A DNA stretch of 43,757 nucleotides from contig JAFKJY010000079.1 of NCBI GenBank assembly GCA_017305835.1, positions 1 through 43,757 of the forward strand, written 5' to 3'. The translations under genes and the position numbers were made by a program. Below are positions 42,921-43,757 of the stretch, piece after piece (position 1 is the stretch's first letter; the number at the start of each line of letters is the position of its first letter). This DNA comes from Hyphomicrobiales bacterium. Lineage in GTDB: Bacteria > Pseudomonadota > Alphaproteobacteria > Rhizobiales > Rhizobiaceae. Under the pieces are notes generated by a model. It saw only the letters and a program-made list of their open reading frames with translations, was not told the origin of the DNA and searched no databases.

Positions 42921-43757
42921 CTACTTCGAGACGAAGCAGCTTCCGCCGGCCGCCTTGTACTTCTCGCACAGCGCGATCGCCTCGTCGCGGGTCGCCGACG
43001 GCACGCGCACCCGGTAGTAGGTGCCCTTGCCGGCGATCTCGGCCTTGACGATGTTGACGCCGCGGCCGCCGAGCACGCTGCCGTAGCGGCGGGCGAGGTC
43101 CTGGTAGGTCGACTGCGCGGCTTCCGCGGTCGGCTGCGAGGCGATCTGCATCGACCAGTCGCTGGCGCCCTGCGGGGCGGTGGGCTCCGGGCGGGCCGGC
43201 TGGGCGCGGGCGGGCGCCGCGGCCTGCGCGACCTGCTGCTGCTGCTGCGGAGCGGCGCTCGCGGCGGGCGCCTCGGTCGGCCGCTGCGGCACGACCGGGC
43301 CGCGCTCGGGCACGGTGACGGTCCGCTCGGCCGCGGCCGGCTTGGGCTGCACGATCGGCTGCGTCTGCACGGCGGCCGGGGCCGCCGCCTCGGCGACGGG
43401 CTTCTGCGGTGGCGTCATCGCGACCTCGCGGATCGCCTGCGCGGCGGGCACGGCGACGGAAGCGGCCGGCTCGGGCGTCTGGGCCGCGGCCACCTGCTGG
43501 GTCGCAGGTGCGGGCGCGGCGACCGGTTCCTCGCGCGGCACCAGCGTGCCGTCGGGCCGCACGACCATGGTGCGAACCTTGCGCGGCTGCACGGTGGCGA
43601 GATCCTCTGCCGCGCCGACGCCGTCGGGCTCGGGCGCGACTTCCAGCCGCTCCTCCGACTTTCCGGCGGTCGCGGCGACGTCAGCCTCATCGGCCTCGTC
43701 GACGCCGGGCGCGAGGTTGCCGTCCGCGTTGTTGGCGGTGGCGAGCGCGATCGCCTC
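42921..43757 (-). CDS. SPOR-domain protein (5' end outside window)
   Basis: The C-terminal 278 residues of a larger protein. The last ~80 residues are a SPOR domain (DWSMQIASQPTAEAAQSTYQDL, then YYRVRVPSATRDEAIALCEKYKAAGG), which binds denuded glycan strands at the division site. Before it lies a long Pro/Ala/Gln/Val-rich linker with few charged residues. The frame is open to the window edge; an internal GTG at 43592 is not a likely start because the acidic coding sequence continues upstream without a stop. A transmembrane helix is expected in the missing part. Confidence 0.9.
   Translation of the reverse strand, partial: EAIALATANNADGNLAPGVDEADEADVAATAGKSEERLEVAPEPDGVGAAEDLATVQPRKVRTMVVRPDGTLVPREEPVAAPAPATQQVAAAQTPEPAASVAVPAAQAIREVAMTPPQKPVAEAAAPAAVQTQPIVQPKPAAAERTVTVPERGPVVPQRPTEAPAASAAPQQQQQVAQAAAPARAQPARPEPTAPQGASDWSMQIASQPTAEAAQSTYQDLARRYGSVLGGRGVNIVKAEIAGKGTYYRVRVPSATRDEAIALCEKYKAAGGSCFVSK

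Overview
The window is a very GC-rich (roughly two-thirds G+C by eye) chromosomal segment of an alphaproteobacterium. The order SPOR protein-nagZ-scpAB-tatABC-serS-surE-pcm-M23/LysM-DUF815-yajC-secDF-Mth938-squalene/phytoene-synthase-like-trmFO is, as I recall it, typical of Rhizobiales (Mesorhizobium/Phyllobacteriaceae-like). That placement rests on gene order and protein character, not on a database search. I see no insertion sequence, prophage, CRISPR array or plasmid gene. Almost all long antisense frames are GC-driven shadows of the genes listed.

Region 1 (1-8635) is a respiratory/redox block. On the minus strand, in order of transcription, it holds a MarR regulator with a C-terminal four-cysteine cluster, a CPGC redoxin, a DUF2478 NTPase-like protein, the cbb3 oxidase genes ccoN-O-Q-P, a 68-residue single-pass membrane protein, a DUF2189 membrane protein and the metal P-type ATPase FixI/CcoI (cut by the window start). 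Many of these genes overlap by ATGA junctions. A secreted protein gene diverges from marR, and two identical 13-bp palindromes lie between them.

Region 2 (8642-17353) is mixed: cystathionine gamma-synthase; an ECF sigma factor with DUF4142 and cupredoxin genes, in which the sigma gene and its target share one promoter-like motif; a LysR gene diverging from a 5-formyl-THF cyclo-ligase; a solitary aa3-type oxidase subunit I followed by a Tim44-like protein; and DUF488 and XdhC genes.

Region 3 (17913-21599) is a D/L-alanine catabolic unit (dadA, alanine racemase) followed by a glutamate dehydrogenase and closed by a strong bidirectional terminator. Region 4 (21655-25477) holds an ArsC/Spx-like reductase, trigger factor, tRNA-Leu(UAG) and a two-gene membrane unit (DUF2157, GDYXXLXY).

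Region 5 (25478-25978) is the most unusual regulatory locus: a 46-residue DUF1127 protein followed directly by three hairpins in tandem, each presenting CCTCCTCCC (an anti-Shine-Dalgarno sequence) in its loop. The last hairpin doubles as a terminator. This is the architecture of the cuckoo/CcsR small RNA family.

Region 6 (26012-43757) is conserved housekeeping: a lipoprotein, TrmFO, relatives of two mitochondrial complex I assembly factors (NDUFAF6, NDUFAF3) in line with SecDF-YajC, a DUF815 ATPase, an NlpD/DipM-like LysM-M23 protein with pcm, surE and serS, the Tat translocase, the condensin partners ScpA/ScpB, NagZ and a SPOR protein that runs off the window end.
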